Notes: generated from the letters alone by a model not told the origin. A DNA stretch of 64,000 nucleotides from Chamaea fasciata (GCA_029207755.1 JARCOQ010000016.1:11065307-11129306), one strand, 5' to 3'. Positions 1 through 10,692 are shown, counted from the stretch's first letter. Program-made: numbers and translations.

Positions 1-650
1 AGATACACCACCACCACTGCTGCTGATGGCAAGGAAGGCAATTCAGTATGACACTGGAAGACAGTAAATCTGAAAGAGAACTAGAACTAAGTTCTGACCA
101 GCACTCAATTATTTCAAACACGTCTAATTGAATCACCCTTCCCAGGGTACTTTAAGTAGAGTGCTGAACTGCATTACCCAGTGCCTAATAAAGGTGCTAG
201 AGAGCTAGAGACAGAAGCCTCAGATGTCAAATTCCCTCCCTAAGCCCCCCAAAATTTGCTAGTGGTCAAATCTTAATATTTAAGTAGTTGCTAACATAGC
301 ATTGCCATTTTCCAAGAATTCTGTTTACTTTAGCATTGGTATGAATGCCAAGTCTCTTCATGCTTCAAAACCACTATCAAGACTTGATAATTAACTGTTG
401 AGTTCACAGCTGTGGAATACTACAGACCCAAACTTCACTTTTATTCAATACCTTTTCTTCAGTCAAAATACTCAACTATACAAATTTTTAGCAGCCAACA
501 CATGTCTTATACATGCAAAAACTCCCATAAAGAATGAAGGGGATACCTTCAGCTGGAACAGCAGGTACACGACACGTTACGGCACGGCAAACATGCTTTA
601 AGAACCCCCACCCAATGTGAACCAAGTAGTATTGAAAAAGTGACTGTTAC
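1..650 (-). other. HAPSTR1: HAPSTR1 intron 3 (part)
   Basis: This is the part of the intron downstream of coding exon 3. It is AT-rich and ordinary. I looked for the family C-terminal exon on the minus strand and did not find it here, so the intron continues past the window edge. I see no recognisable repeat or RNA gene. Confidence 0.8.
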
Positions 651-926
651 CATGCAGAGCTATGGCTTCACGGAAGGGTTGCAAATCAGTCTCTACAGAT
701 GAGCTAGTTTCTGTCGAAGTAGCTCGGTTAGGGGATACTACAGTCAGTCTTGGGGGAGCTCTAGAATTCCTTGGAGGAGGGACTTTTCCACAAAGGAAGC
801 TGATCAAGTCTTCTCTTCGAATCGTTCTTCTGCGTTTTTTAACCCAGGCTAGCACATCCTTGTTCCGCCGCTGATAGCCTATCTGAATTCCTAAATCAAA
901 GCTCCGCTGGTGGGCATCCACACTCT
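651..926 (-). CDS. HAPSTR1: HAPSTR1 coding exon 3
   Basis: This exon encodes 92 residues from ESVDAHQRSFDLGIQIGY through LQPFREAIALH, the central conserved part of HAPSTR1. Features visible are a basic run, KKRRRTIRRED, that could act as a nuclear localisation signal, and a Pro- and Ser/Thr-rich stretch after it (VPPPRNSRAPP, then TSTETSSSVETD) typical of a disordered, modifiable region. The acceptor is preceded by a T-rich tract and CTGCAG (AG at 928-927), and the exon starts in phase 1. The donor is CATG|GTAACA (GT at 650-649), weaker than the other two. If not spliced, the frame reads 16 more codons and stops at 598-600. About 80 C-terminal residues of the family length (human about 275) are missing and should lie in an exon left of position 1. 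Confidence 0.94.
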
Positions 927-3900
927 CTGCAGGAAGACAGAAAAAAGGTCTCAGTGTTACACAGCAACGGACAGCACAGCTTCCACACACTGATGTGGCT
1001 TCCTGTCAACCATGGGAAAGAAGAAGTATCTACATCTTCTACAGGTGACACCATAAGGCAGCACACCAAGGCGGCTGCAGCAGCCAAGAGGAGCTCCACT
1101 AAACCTGAAGGGAGTATCGGCCAAAACGTTCCATCCTCTTTACAAGACACAGTCAACAGCAACTCCAACACCACTTAAACAGCGCTTACTGCACTTCAGG
1201 TCAACACTGCAGCACTGTTTATTTACATTAAAAACACACTTAGAGTTTGTCAGACTGAGGAAGATACTAAAATCAATGGACAACAGACGTAGACACACAA
1301 AATGCATCAATATAGCCAGGAAGCCCCAACATAAGGAGTAATTGCTTTTCTTCATTCTGACAGGTAAGGAACTGCCAGAAAAAAGAACCTGACAGAAATC
1401 TTGAGTTATTTTCAGCTGAATTTCAATTGCAGAGGCAATTCACAGGCCATAGTTTTGAAACTAGTTAGAATACAAGTGTCCCCAATGTCCTTCAATTAGC
1501 CAACAAACCATTTAGAAAGGCTAAGAAAGTTTCCTTGCCCATTTAGGATCCCATGGCAATTTTGATATACAAAAGCTTTAAACACACCATTTACAATAAA
1601 TCCTACTACAAAATGCAATTTCACTCTGTTAATGCAGTCACCTGTGCCCATCAGTTATAACTGTGTCTCCAAAAGACTTGAATACCATGTATTAAGTTGC
1701 TTTCAAACTTGGGGAAGTGTATTTCTGGCTACCAGTTTGAGTAAGTTTCAAACCACAGTAACAGGTGGGACAAATCCTGTTCACTACATAATTATGCTCA
1801 TCTTGCTCATCAAAGGTTTGCTATCAGAGCTTTGACAAGACCTATTTCATTTTCATGTGAAGTACTGTTATGTTGCTCTTGCTCCTTAAAAGACATGAAC
1901 ATATCCACTCCAACTGTGTTTACCTGAATTCCACAAAATTTTCTCGATGTAGCAAAGCTGATTTAAACAGCATTTTATATTCTTGCTTTATTATTGAAGC
2001 CCAAGGCAGAAACCATTTGCCCAGAACATGAAGGTATTTCTTTAAGAACAGCTATCCCAAGATACTGGTTTATAAACAGTGATGTACACATGTAATGTAG
2101 CTTTGTCACACTCCAGAACCCAAAAAGAACTACCATTAAATGCTATCCTTGCACTTATATTCTAAGGCACCACTGCACAGTCCATAAAAGACAGCACTGA
2201 GATCAACACTGCCAAAGAGCAGCCCTTCAAACCTAACAACAGACCAAAACCACCTCAAACTGAGCTGAGTGAAATCTTGGAGCTTTTGGAGCAGAAACTA
2301 AACAGGTACACAAAAGACACTTCACCTGCCACTTTTATCCACTCTAGAGTATTTTCCCTGCACTACTTTGTAATCTAAAGGCTGCTTTTACAAATGCTAA
2401 TTCCCCTGAAAACAATGGCAACGGGACAGATTATTCCTCCTGCCATTTTATACACCACAGCAGCCCAGACTCCCATGCACTGGCAGGAAAAGCTGCCCAA
2501 ACACTCTGGAGCCAACTTGGAAACTGAAAATACTCCTTCAATCACTTCCTGAAATACCAGGAGTGTCCTTCTGAGGCTTGGAGGCCGATTTTACGTCAAT
2601 ACCCTGCCTTCCTTGTGTATGAGAATGCTTCACCAAGTGCTAACTGTGAACTAGGTGTGAGGTCAAACACTGACTGCTGATGCAGCCCAGAGAAGTTTCA
2701 AGCATCATTACACCGGGTAGATTAGATTTTTATGGTAAAAGCCACAACTACTTTGTTTACAAAGTTAAGCCGGCAAAACCTAAGCAGCCCAGCTGCATAT
2801 ATTCTGAAATTACCAAGTCAAAATTAACATTAAAAAACATTCAGGGTTTTTTTTTAATAAAAACAAGGCAAACTGTAGGCTCAGAAGTCTTACTCTAACA
2901 TATACCAAGAACGTCCCACAATGGCCTTAAGTTCTAAATGCTACATTACAAGCCATGCCTTCACTTTTTTAGTGCAATCTTCAAGATAATGATGTGCCTT
3001 GAATGTAGTCTCTATCCCCAGCACCAGAAATTCAGGATGTAAGACCATCAGTGTGGTGTGATATTAAACTTCTAATCTATATGCAGAAGAAATGCTGACA
3101 TTCAAGACATCATGGCATTCTCATTATGCACCATTTCCCGGGTTGCTCCTGTTAAAAAGATGATGCCTCAAAAATCCAAGTATTTATCAGATCAGAAAGC
3201 AGCTGACAAGGCAAGAGGCAGTTTGTGGTGTTCACTTCACCACACCAAGTACTCCTCCAGTGTTTTGACAGAGTCCTCCAAAACAAACAGTACCGAGAAC
3301 GTGAAAAACAAGAGTTTTTTTCAGAGCCATGTTCAGCACTGGGGAAGGCAAGCTCACAGTAAGAGACTCCAGCTTGTCAGATATGATGGTGTTCAGCTGG
3401 TTCTACCAGGTTACCACCAAATTTCTACTGACTTGCAAGTAAACTGAAAGATGGCATTCCTGAGTAACTCAGGTACTTCAGCACTTCAGGATCTGTTTGA
3501 AGAGAACATTTGTTTCAGGTGCTGGTTTTTGAAGTATTACATTATACCTGACTAAAGTCAGTTTCCAACTTAAACTCCAGTTTCCCTGGTCACCTACTCA
3601 CCAGTTAATCACATCATCACCAACAAAAAGGCTCCTTTTGCCTAGAGCACAAGTAATCAAACATTTTAACCAGAAATAAACAGCCTCTAAGTCCTCACAC
3701 TAAAGATGCAGTAAGGGAGAGCCATGCCATTTGTAAAGACAGACTGTAATTACTCCAGACAATTTATGAACACCACCTGCTGCTACTCCAGCACCAGTCT
3801 CCAATGACTATTGTCCCCGGACATGTTCTAGTGACCCACTCCCTCAGGCCAGCACCTTCCTGCTCTGAGGTGCTGCCCCTGCCCATGACCTGACACACAG

Positions 3901-5005
3901 ACAGAGCACTCAAATGCACTTTCTGCAGGAGGCAAAGCTCTGGCAGTGAGGGCTGTGCACCTACATTTCCTCCTTGCTCTGTCCACATCTGTCAGAAACC
4001 TGATCACCCACCACAAACACAGCAAGTTCAACTGCTTAAAGCAAACCCAAAATGACAAAACTGGAGGCAAATGAAGAAGCATAGATGTAGAACTACAGAT
4101 AATGCTGTACAGATCAAGGAAAAAAAAAAAACAACAATAAGGGAAATAAATCAAACTATAAGCCAGAAAAACAAACCTCTGGAACTTTAAAGCACTTCCC
4201 CCTCCCTTAGATTGGAAGGCAGTAACAATGGGAATCACAATGTGCCAATTTCAGCCTTCACTGATACGTATCATTTTAGCACAACCTTTTAAACAAAGTT
4301 AAAACCACTGAATGATCCCTCAGCAGACAAGAATTCCTGTGACAAGCCAAAGAACTGCAGAGTTCAGAAACACCCAGTAAACCAGCACTAAAGCACAGCC
4401 ACATGCTGAGCACACTGCTATCAAAGTTCTGGCTAACACTGCCTTCTTGCAGCAACGCTGGACACAGCCATAATGACATTCTAGGGCTTAAAATAAACTG
4501 GGAGGCTTACTTAAGAAGCCTCACTGCAACAAGGAGATAAAACTTTCTGTCACATAACATCTATGCAGAATTTTATGAACACTAAACCCGACTTTGCTTC
4601 AACACAAAAGAGAAGGCATTATACTGACACCCCAACATCTAATGCACCGTGAAATATAAACAATGCAGGGAATTTCAGTACTGTTTAACAAGGCATTGTA
4701 CGCTCCCCTTTAATTCACAAGAAACACACACACATTAAAGATTCTCTTTTTCAAGGGTCTCAAAGTAAAACACCCTTTAAGTTTATGAGTCACGGACATG
4801 AGGCAACTGAAAAGATTCAGCTACCGTCAGCTAAAGAGGCCCAGGGAAAACCTGCAAGATTCAGGAAGCAGTCTCGGGTTAGATTTTATCAGGGTGAATA
4901 AGAGACATTAACAGGCTCTACTTATGAGTAAGCCGGGGCAGGAGGCAGAGTGGGGCCCGGCTCGGCGGGGAGGGCTGCCGGGGCAGCGGGGGGGCAGCCC
5001 CTTAC
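927..5005 (-). other. HAPSTR1: HAPSTR1 intron 2
   Basis: An intron of about 4.1 kb between exons 2 and 3, bounded by GT (5005-5004) and AG (928-927). It is AT-rich except for the last 100 bp or so near 4930-5005, where the CpG island begins. Short A- and T-rich tracts occur (for example about 2847-2856 and 4120-4132). The longest open frame inside (3112-3447, plus strand) matches no family I know and is treated as chance. No RNA gene or named transposon is evident. Confidence 0.85.
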
Positions 5006-5086
5006 CTTTGTAGAGGTTGGTGACCGCAGTGGCGGCGTTCTGGAAGGGGACCCAGAGGGAGAGCCCCGGCTGCTGGCACACCCGGT
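5006..5086 (-). CDS. HAPSTR1: HAPSTR1 coding exon 2
   Basis: This 81-bp exon encodes 27 residues, DRVCQQPGLS followed by LWVPFQNAATAVTNLYK; the first codon (GAC) is completed by the last base of exon 1. The acceptor is CTGCAG|AC (AG at 5088-5087) and the donor is AAAG|GTAAGG (GT at 5005-5004). Both ends are phase 1, so the exon could be skipped or duplicated without a frameshift. Its last 17 residues closely resemble the last 17 of exon 1 (LW..FQN.ATAV..LYK), giving the protein an internal repeat whose units each end at a splice junction. It still lies in the left edge of the CpG island. Splicing joins YK-DRVC in front and LYK-ESVD behind, matching the known protein. Confidence 0.95.
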
Positions 5087-5154
5087 CTGCAGGGAGGGAA
5101 GGACACACGCTGTTTATTTTGGAGTCACCCGCTCCGAACGGCCATGTTAGGTTT

Positions 5155-5164
5155 CGCCATTTTG
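5155..5164 (-). promoter_or_regulatory. YY1-type motif, copy 1
   Basis: CGCCATTTTG on the plus strand reads CAAAATGGCG in the direction of HAPSTR1 transcription, which matches the YY1 core AANATGGCG. It lies in intron 1, about 70 bp upstream of exon 2. Confidence 0.55.
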
Positions 5165-5316
5165 TTCCACCTTCCGGAGCCAGCTCCGGATCGGGGCCGA
5201 GCGGGGCGGGCGGGCAGCGGCCCGGCCGTGGCAGCGGGCGCGGTACCCCCGGCGCGGTGGGGAGCGCCCGGCCGCCCCCGCCCCGGCCCCGCCGCACAAT
5301 GAGCCCGGCCCCGCTT

Positions 5317-5326
5317 CGCCATTTTG
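5317..5326 (-). promoter_or_regulatory. YY1-type motif, copy 2
   Basis: An identical CGCCATTTTG (CAAAATGGCG on the minus strand) in the middle of HAPSTR1 intron 1, in the same orientation as copies 1 and 3. Confidence 0.55.
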
Positions 5327-5602
5327 TCGGAGTCTCTTCCCGGGGCCGGGCGTCGGGAGCCGCCGGTAGGGCCGGGCTTCCCGGCCCCCCCCACCCGCCC
5401 CGGCACTGGGGGCTCGCCCCCGCCGCCTGGACCCTCCCGGCGCGGCCCCCGCCGGAGCGCCCCGACACCCCGCGGCCGCGCTGCGGCCCGAGCGCTCCGG
5501 CAGCCAGGAGAGGGGGTGCGGCCGGGCCGGGCCGGCGCAGGAGCCGCCCCGGAGGCCGCGCCGGGCGCTGTCCGGGCCGCGACCGCGGCTCCCCCTCCCT
5601 CT

Positions 5603-5612
5603 CGCCATTTTG
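5603..5612 (-). promoter_or_regulatory. YY1-type motif, copy 3
   Basis: The third identical CGCCATTTTG in HAPSTR1 intron 1, about 230 bp downstream of the exon 1 donor and in the same orientation as the others. Confidence 0.55.
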
Positions 5613-5838
5613 TTTTCCCGTCCGTCTCTGAGGGCGGCCGCGGGCCGGCAAGCCGCTCCTCCCGCCGCCTCGGCCCCTTTGTACCGCCGCGGGCACCTCC
5701 CCACCCCGGCGGCTCCGCGGCTGCTCGGCGCCCCCACCCCCCACTGCCCGGGCCCCGGCTCCGCCGCGCTCGGGCCCCACCGGCCTCCCGGCCGCAGCCC
5801 CCCAGCCGTGCCCTCCCCGGGCCCCGGGCCGTGCTCAC

Positions 5839-6058
5839 CCTTGTAGAGCTGCGCCACGGCGGTGGCCGAATTCTGGAAGAGGTGCCACAGCTTCTGCTGC
5901 TTGTGCTCGGGCTGAGCCGCCGCATCGTCCTGCAGCTCCGGCGCCAGCGCCTCCTCCTGCTCGGCCTCAGCCAGGCACTGCCGCTCCCACTTGCTGAACC
6001 AGTGCTCGGGCCCGTGCTCCTGGATCTCCGCCTCGCCCTCCTCCTTCTTGTCCTCCAT
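5839..6058 (-). CDS. HAPSTR1: HAPSTR1 coding exon 1 (N terminus)
   Basis: This exon encodes the first 73 residues of HAPSTR1 (C16orf72), a small, mainly nuclear stress-response protein that partners with the ubiquitin ligase HUWE1. The translation starts MEDKKEEGEAEIQEHGPEHW, continues through FSKWERQCLAEAEQEE, and ends in LWHLFQNSATAVAQLYK; I recognise this as the vertebrate family. The acidic stretch between (about residues 33-52) is Ala/Glu rich and is the part I would expect to vary between species. The ATG at 6058-6056 is the first ATG in this frame and has A at -3 and G at +4. The frame stays open upstream only to a GTG, so no longer start is supported. The exon ends in phase 1 at a consensus donor (AAGG|GTGAGC, with GT at 5838-5837). 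It lies inside the CpG island, as expected for a housekeeping first exon. HAPSTR1 has a retrogene copy in some mammals, but the splice sites show this is the parent intron-bearing gene. Confidence 0.95.
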
Positions 6059-6480
6059 CCTCCGCCAGGCTCCGCGTCCCACCGCCGCGTACACCCGGTC
6101 CCGACAGCCGGCCGCACTCGCTGCGTGCGCCGGGCCGGCCCTACCTCACACCCATGCCGGGCCCGCCCGTCGCTCCGCCGGCCCAAAGCACTCCGAACGC
6201 CGGCACCGCCCCGAGCGCACTGAGAGCCCGGCCGAGGCGCCTGGGAACGCACAACCGACCCGCCCCGCCCGCAGCTCTCGATTAGCCGCCGCCGCCCCGG
6301 CACCGCCGGTTCGGGCGGGATCCCCGGCGCTCATTGGTCTATTCACGTGTCCGTCAAGCGGGACACCCCGGGGGGCGGGGCTAACGCGGGTTTGCTTACG
6401 CCGTCACAGTCCCGTGCCGGGGGCGTCGGTGCGGTGCGCGCGCGCAGTGGGCTGCCTCGCGCGGCCCCGGCCCCGCCCCT
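6059..6480 (-). promoter_or_regulatory. HAPSTR1: HAPSTR1 5' leader and core promoter
   Basis: Upstream of the ATG, several motifs common in CpG-island promoters can be read. These are an inverted CCAAT box (ATTGG, 6333-6337), a palindromic E-box CACGTG (6344-6349, possible USF/MYC/TFE-type site), a GC box GGGGGCGGGG (6371-6380), a CRE-like half site (CGTCA, 6402-6406), and an NRF1-like palindrome TGCGCGCGCGCA (6435-6446). In the direction of the gene the CCAAT box lies about 275 bases before the ATG, so transcription plausibly starts around 6150-6300. No TATA box is seen. The exact start site is not determinable from sequence. Confidence 0.65.
6141..6155 (-). other. Possible micro-uORF in HAPSTR1 leader
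   Basis: An ATG at 6155-6153 on the minus strand opens a four-residue frame (M-G-V-R) closed by TAG at 6143-6141, 83 bases before the HAPSTR1 ATG. It would be in the leader only if transcription starts upstream of 6155. Such a minimal frame could lower or regulate translation, but this is inference. Confidence 0.3.
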
Positions 6481-6671
6481 GGCGTGAGGCGGCCCCGCCC
6501 GCGCCCCCCGGCAGGGGCCCCGCGGCCGCCCCGAGCGGGCGCGGCGCTCCCGGCCCCGGGCGGCCCCGGCGGCCGCCGTCCGCCACCGTACCGGGAGGTG
6601 GCAGCGGCCGCCGCCGCTCCGCCGAGGGGCAGAGCCCGCCCGGGAGGCAGTTCCCTTCACGACCCCGGGGG

Positions 6672-6682
6672 AAGATGGCGGC
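6672..6682 (+). promoter_or_regulatory. YY1-type motif facing away from HAPSTR1
   Basis: AAGATGGCGGC is a full YY1 consensus on the plus strand, near the outer edge of the CpG island and in the opposite orientation to the three intron copies. YY1 motifs near starts often point along transcription, so this one fits a divergent transcript heading right. The ATG inside it opens the short frame listed next. Confidence 0.55.
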
Positions 6683-6827
6683 CTCACAGGGCCCGAGGGC
6701 CGAGCCGTGTGACACGGCCGGGCCCGCGTCCAGCGTCCGGCGGAATCGGCTGAGGGGTTTGCCCCGAGAGTTCAGAGCCACGGCATCGCTTTTCTGCCTG
6801 TTTTACACGTTATTTACTATTTCTTGA
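6675..6827 (+). CDS. Possible 50-residue ORF on divergent transcript
   Basis: The ATG inside the YY1-type motif sits in a fair translation context (A at -3, G at +4) and opens a 50-codon frame ending at TGA 6825-6827. It starts MAASQGPRAEPCDTAG, has an Arg-rich centre and ends in a hydrophobic tail (LFCLFYTLFTIS). It matches no family I know. It would need a transcript running opposite to HAPSTR1 from the shared CpG island, which is common at such promoters. The GC-rich first half makes an open frame easy to get by chance. I consider it more likely noncoding than coding. Confidence 0.15.
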   Translation: MAASQGPRAEPCDTAGPASSVRRNRLRGLPREFRATASLFCLFYTLFTIS

Positions 6828-9800
6828 TGCTGCGCTGTACCGGGCACAGTCCGAACAAGCAGACCGAAGTCACAGCTGCTTTGCACACGTTTAAAAACGC
6901 TCCTTTCCTTCGCGATCTCGTAACTTTGCTGCTGTGAAAATGCTCTTCCCTGCTGGTCCAGCCACACTTCCAGTCGAAGCAAACGTCCCCGCTGTGGAGC
7001 GAGGGCCGAGCACACCTTCACCCACCCCCGGCTGGGACCTCACTGAACCGATCACAGACACACGGGCAGCCTGCTGTGCCCATCCCACCCCAGGGGAGAA
7101 ACCCACCGGCTTCATGGGCTGTTTCCTCCTCTGACGCGCTGTTTGATCCAGTCCGTATTTGTTCCCTTTCTGAGCTTCGATGTTCGTACAACTTCCTAAA
7201 GCATTCAGGAATCCGAGCCTAAGTCATATATAGTGGGGAAAGAGGTGGTATGAGGGTATAAACGGAACTGTTGTGTTTGGGTTTTTTATCTCTGAGGACA
7301 ATTGAAAACTAAAGCTGCAGCTACTGTATTTCCTAAACCACTGAGAGTATTTACTAAGGACCACCTACTTTTGGGTTATGCCCTGACACTCCTTGTGAGT
7401 AGAGGGATTCAGAGCACCCATAACTTTGTACATGTCTCCTTAAACTGAAATTGTGGCATTGGCTTTTAATATAAGTATCTCAGATATATAACACTAATGC
7501 ACAAACACAAAGGCATGGATATTCCCTTCCTTTCTAGGTGATGCTCTGTACAATTCTTGTTTAAGATTATGAACTTCAGCCAAATTGGTTTTGTAAACCA
7601 TCCATTGATCAGAAGGGCAGTAAGTGCTAAGTAAGTATTTTGATGCAACACAGATTTTTCTCCTGTGCGACTGGTTTAAGAAAGCAAAGAACAGAAGAGG
7701 AAATCTCTGTTGAATGGGATTTCTTATAAAGTACCTACAACTTGGAAATATGCATTCCTTATACTCTTAAATTGTTGATATATTGTAAAACATCACACAG
7801 GAATGTGTGATGGGCTTCTGTTCTAGTATTTTCCAATAAATCGAGTACTGAAATTCATCTCCCTCAGCAGAAACACAGCAGAAGTTCCTGTCAGCTTTCA
7901 CAGGCTTTGCAGACGCTCTCTGAGATCAGAAGTTATGGCAGGGAGCTTGATGGAAGAGGAGGAGACATGGCTATCCTGGACTTTGTCTACCACACATCTG
8001 TTTTTCTGACTATTTCTAAAGAGTTGCATAATGTTGGCAACGATGAAATAAACAGTTCATTCCTGCAATACAATGTAGTGTCAGTCATAATTTATCAGGC
8101 AGACTGTCCTGAAATTTGGCTATGGCTGATGCCCATTCAGTGCAAATCAGAAAGGGAGTGGTAATGCATCTCTGGGCAATCCTGGGTAAAAGCTTAGCAC
8201 CTGAATTTCCTGCTTTAATTTAGACAAACACAGCTACACACCATTCTCGGGAGCAGCTAGAGCTGATAGGAACTGCTGGGATTCTGAGGGTTGTTTTCCT
8301 TTCTACACGTTACACCAGGTGGGGTGGATAATGCTGGTGTTGCATGAATGATTTTAGAGCTTTATGAAGTGGCCATTGGTGATTTCTGGGATAGTAATGG
8401 AGAGAGGCTTAGCTGAGAACGTAGGGATGCTGCATTTTGAAATTGGAAAAATGTCATTTTTTGGTAGAATAAAGAACTTTAACTTGGTCTACAGACTTCT
8501 TTATGCCACCTGAAGATAGAAAAGGGTGTTCAGGCCTTGGGAAGGGAACGAAGCACCTTCTGAGATTAGAAGAATATTGTACCCAATGAGTCCTGCAGGT
8601 AGAGAAGGAGAATAAAATGGAGAATGAAGATGATGTTGACTGACTTTTTGAGGTTATTTGTGGAGGAGGCAGCAAAGGAGAGAAAAAAAATGAACAAAAG
8701 CACTGTGCATGATACCCCTTACACCCAAACACTCCTCTCCCCAACAGCTCCTAGGCAGCTCTGAGCAACACTGATTCACTAAAGAATCTTTTCTCCCTAG
8801 AAGTAAAGAACAGATTTTGTGCTTTTGACACACCATCGGTGGCCTGGTACAAGCACAACTGGGCTGGTTTTGGTTGCTGGTAAAGGATTTGCTGGCCAGA
8901 GTCAGATGCACAAAGACCGTGAGGGCTCTGAAGTGCACATGGCAAATGTGGAATCTGAGTAATCTTAGTGTTTCACATCTTAATTTCCCCCATGGGAATG
9001 CTGTAGTGATGAGAGCATCCCAACTGAAGTATCAATGGAGATAATTACTGGAGCATGATGAGAATATGCTAATTGTGGAAGGCTCTGAAGACTTGTTTTA
9101 TTCCCTTATGCAGACTCTTACCGGGAGTTGAATTTAATGAAAAATAAGAGAAAACATTTTTTTAAAAATATGAAAATATAGAATGGGGGAAGAGAAAGGT
9201 TATAATACAATCTATCCAAAGTGAACACTAACATTTTAAATTATCTGAATGTGTAGATGGCTGAATACAGCCATGGGAGTATTTCCACAGTGCTGCAGCC
9301 AAACTTGGACACTTGTATAAGAGAACTTTCATGATATTTTAAGAGGAGGAACTGAAGGAGTAGGTATTGATTTCACCAAAGGGAAAACCAGATCTGAGTG
9401 ATAATATTTTCATTCCTCTTCACCATTTTGTCCTTTGGGATCAGATTCTCAGTATGCTGTCCTCCAGGAAAGCAGGTCAGCAGGGAAGGTGATTACTCAA
9501 CTGCAAATTGTAATGTTTCTCAGACAGAATTTTTCATCCCAGAGAAGTCCAACATAGTGTGGCTGAGCAAGCAAGCAGCAGGTATTTACGAGAAGTCTAG
9601 CTCACAGCAAACAGCCGTGCACTGACTGCTGTATTCACATCATCAAGACAATTGAAGCTGCTCCTGATGTGCTCAGATGAGTTTTTATGTCTGCTGGCTG
9701 TTACTGCTGTTCCCCACTGAAAAATGTGATGATAGAGCACCCTCAGTGCAAACACTTAATCAGTCTGAAACAGAAACTGATTGACAAAGGCTGACACCAC

Positions 9801-10646
9801 CAAAGTATGAGGGCTCCTTATGGTTGCAAGAGCTTCATATTCTCCTGGTTTTAAGTCAGGGAGGTAGAAACGTAAGGAAATAGGATTAAAGGATTTCTTT
9901 TCTAATATGTGCTTCTAGGTAATGGTTTGCTCTGAAAATCCAAAACTAGGTAAGCACTACAAAAAGGTTAGTTGAATGCTGTTTTGAATTTTAAAATGTT
10001 GTTAACCTTAAATAAAAGATGTATATTGCAACAGCATCTGCATCCTTCCTGCAATTTCTGGGAGCACTTTGGTAACAGCACTTCTAAGACCATGATCAAA
10101 ATGATGTCACATAAAAGCAACTTGAAACTATGTGAGTGAGGCTTGGTCAATTTGGTTTTGCCTAAAATAGTGATCTAGAGACTTTGCCCAAAAGCCGTTC
10201 TCAGTTTGAGAAGGAAAGCAGAGTGAGACTCTGTGAGAACAAGATTCTCTAAACCTCATGTCAGGGCTCTGATGTCAAAATCATTAAACAATCCAGACAA
10301 GGAGCAAGACTCTCCTTTTGTGGGAAATACCACATGACTCCTATGAGATACAGATAATTTATGTGTGAGCTCAAACTCTGCCAAAAAGAGTAGGAGACAC
10401 AGTTTTCAGTTTTACTGGGTTGTACCTCACCACATATTTGGTTCCACTGAAGTTAAAGGTATTTCTTGCATAACAGGGTAAAGCATGAGGTGAATGTGCA
10501 GTTGTCCTCCTGCTCAGTACCTCAGAGCAGCCTAATCTTTCTTCATGCCTTAAGAACTGCTCCGAAAGGAGAACTTTACCTGTCTATAAAACTTCTCTAA
10601 ACAGTTTGTTTATCTTTTCTTGAAATTCAAATCTCTACAGTATCAT
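6828..10646. other. Intergenic, no gene seen
   Basis: AT-rich, CpG-poor DNA starting where the HAPSTR1 island ends. The first 300 bp (to about 7130) keep a few CpGs and moderate GC, then the composition falls to background. Only short unrelated open frames are present, none resembling a known protein. No tRNA or other RNA gene was recognised by eye. Confidence 0.7.
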
Positions 10647-10692
10647 AAAAAAAAAAAAAAAAAAAAAACAAAAAACAAACCAACAAAAAAAA
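10647..10692. repeat. Poly-A tract with A-rich continuation
   Basis: Twenty-two consecutive A residues (10647-10668) followed by an A-rich stretch broken by single C residues to about 10692. This could be a simple repeat or the tail of an old retroposed sequence. I found no target-site duplication or recognisable element body beside it. Confidence 0.85.

Larger units (their letters stand above)
5087..5838 (-). other. HAPSTR1: HAPSTR1 intron 1, inside CpG island
   Basis: A short (752 bp), very GC-rich intron between exons 1 and 2, bounded by GT (5838-5837) and AG (5088-5087). It contains three copies of CGCCATTTTG at 5155, 5317 and 5603, described separately. Long open frames on both strands here reflect the GC content and scarcity of stop codons, not genes. 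Confidence 0.9.
4930..6770. promoter_or_regulatory. HAPSTR1: CpG island of HAPSTR1
   Basis: The base composition changes sharply near 4930 and again near 6770. Between these points the sequence is strongly GC-rich with dense CpG dinucleotides, while both flanks are AT-rich and CpG-poor. The island covers the promoter, exon 1, intron 1 and exon 2. This pattern is typical of a broadly expressed gene with dispersed transcription starts. The limits are estimated by eye. Confidence 0.9.

Noticed and set aside
3112..3447. 111-codon plus-strand frame in HAPSTR1 intron 2
   Set aside because: It is antisense to the gene, has no recognisable domain, and its length is within what chance allows.
6056..6094. 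Longer HAPSTR1 start 12 codons upstream of the ATG
   Set aside because: The upstream codon at 6094 is GTG. The ATG at 6058 has a good context and matches the family N terminus.
4908..6687. Several frames of 200-390 codons on both strands of the HAPSTR1 CpG island
   Set aside because: These are GC-driven shadows of HAPSTR1 exons, intron 1 and the promoter. The real coding exons splice in phase and match a known protein.
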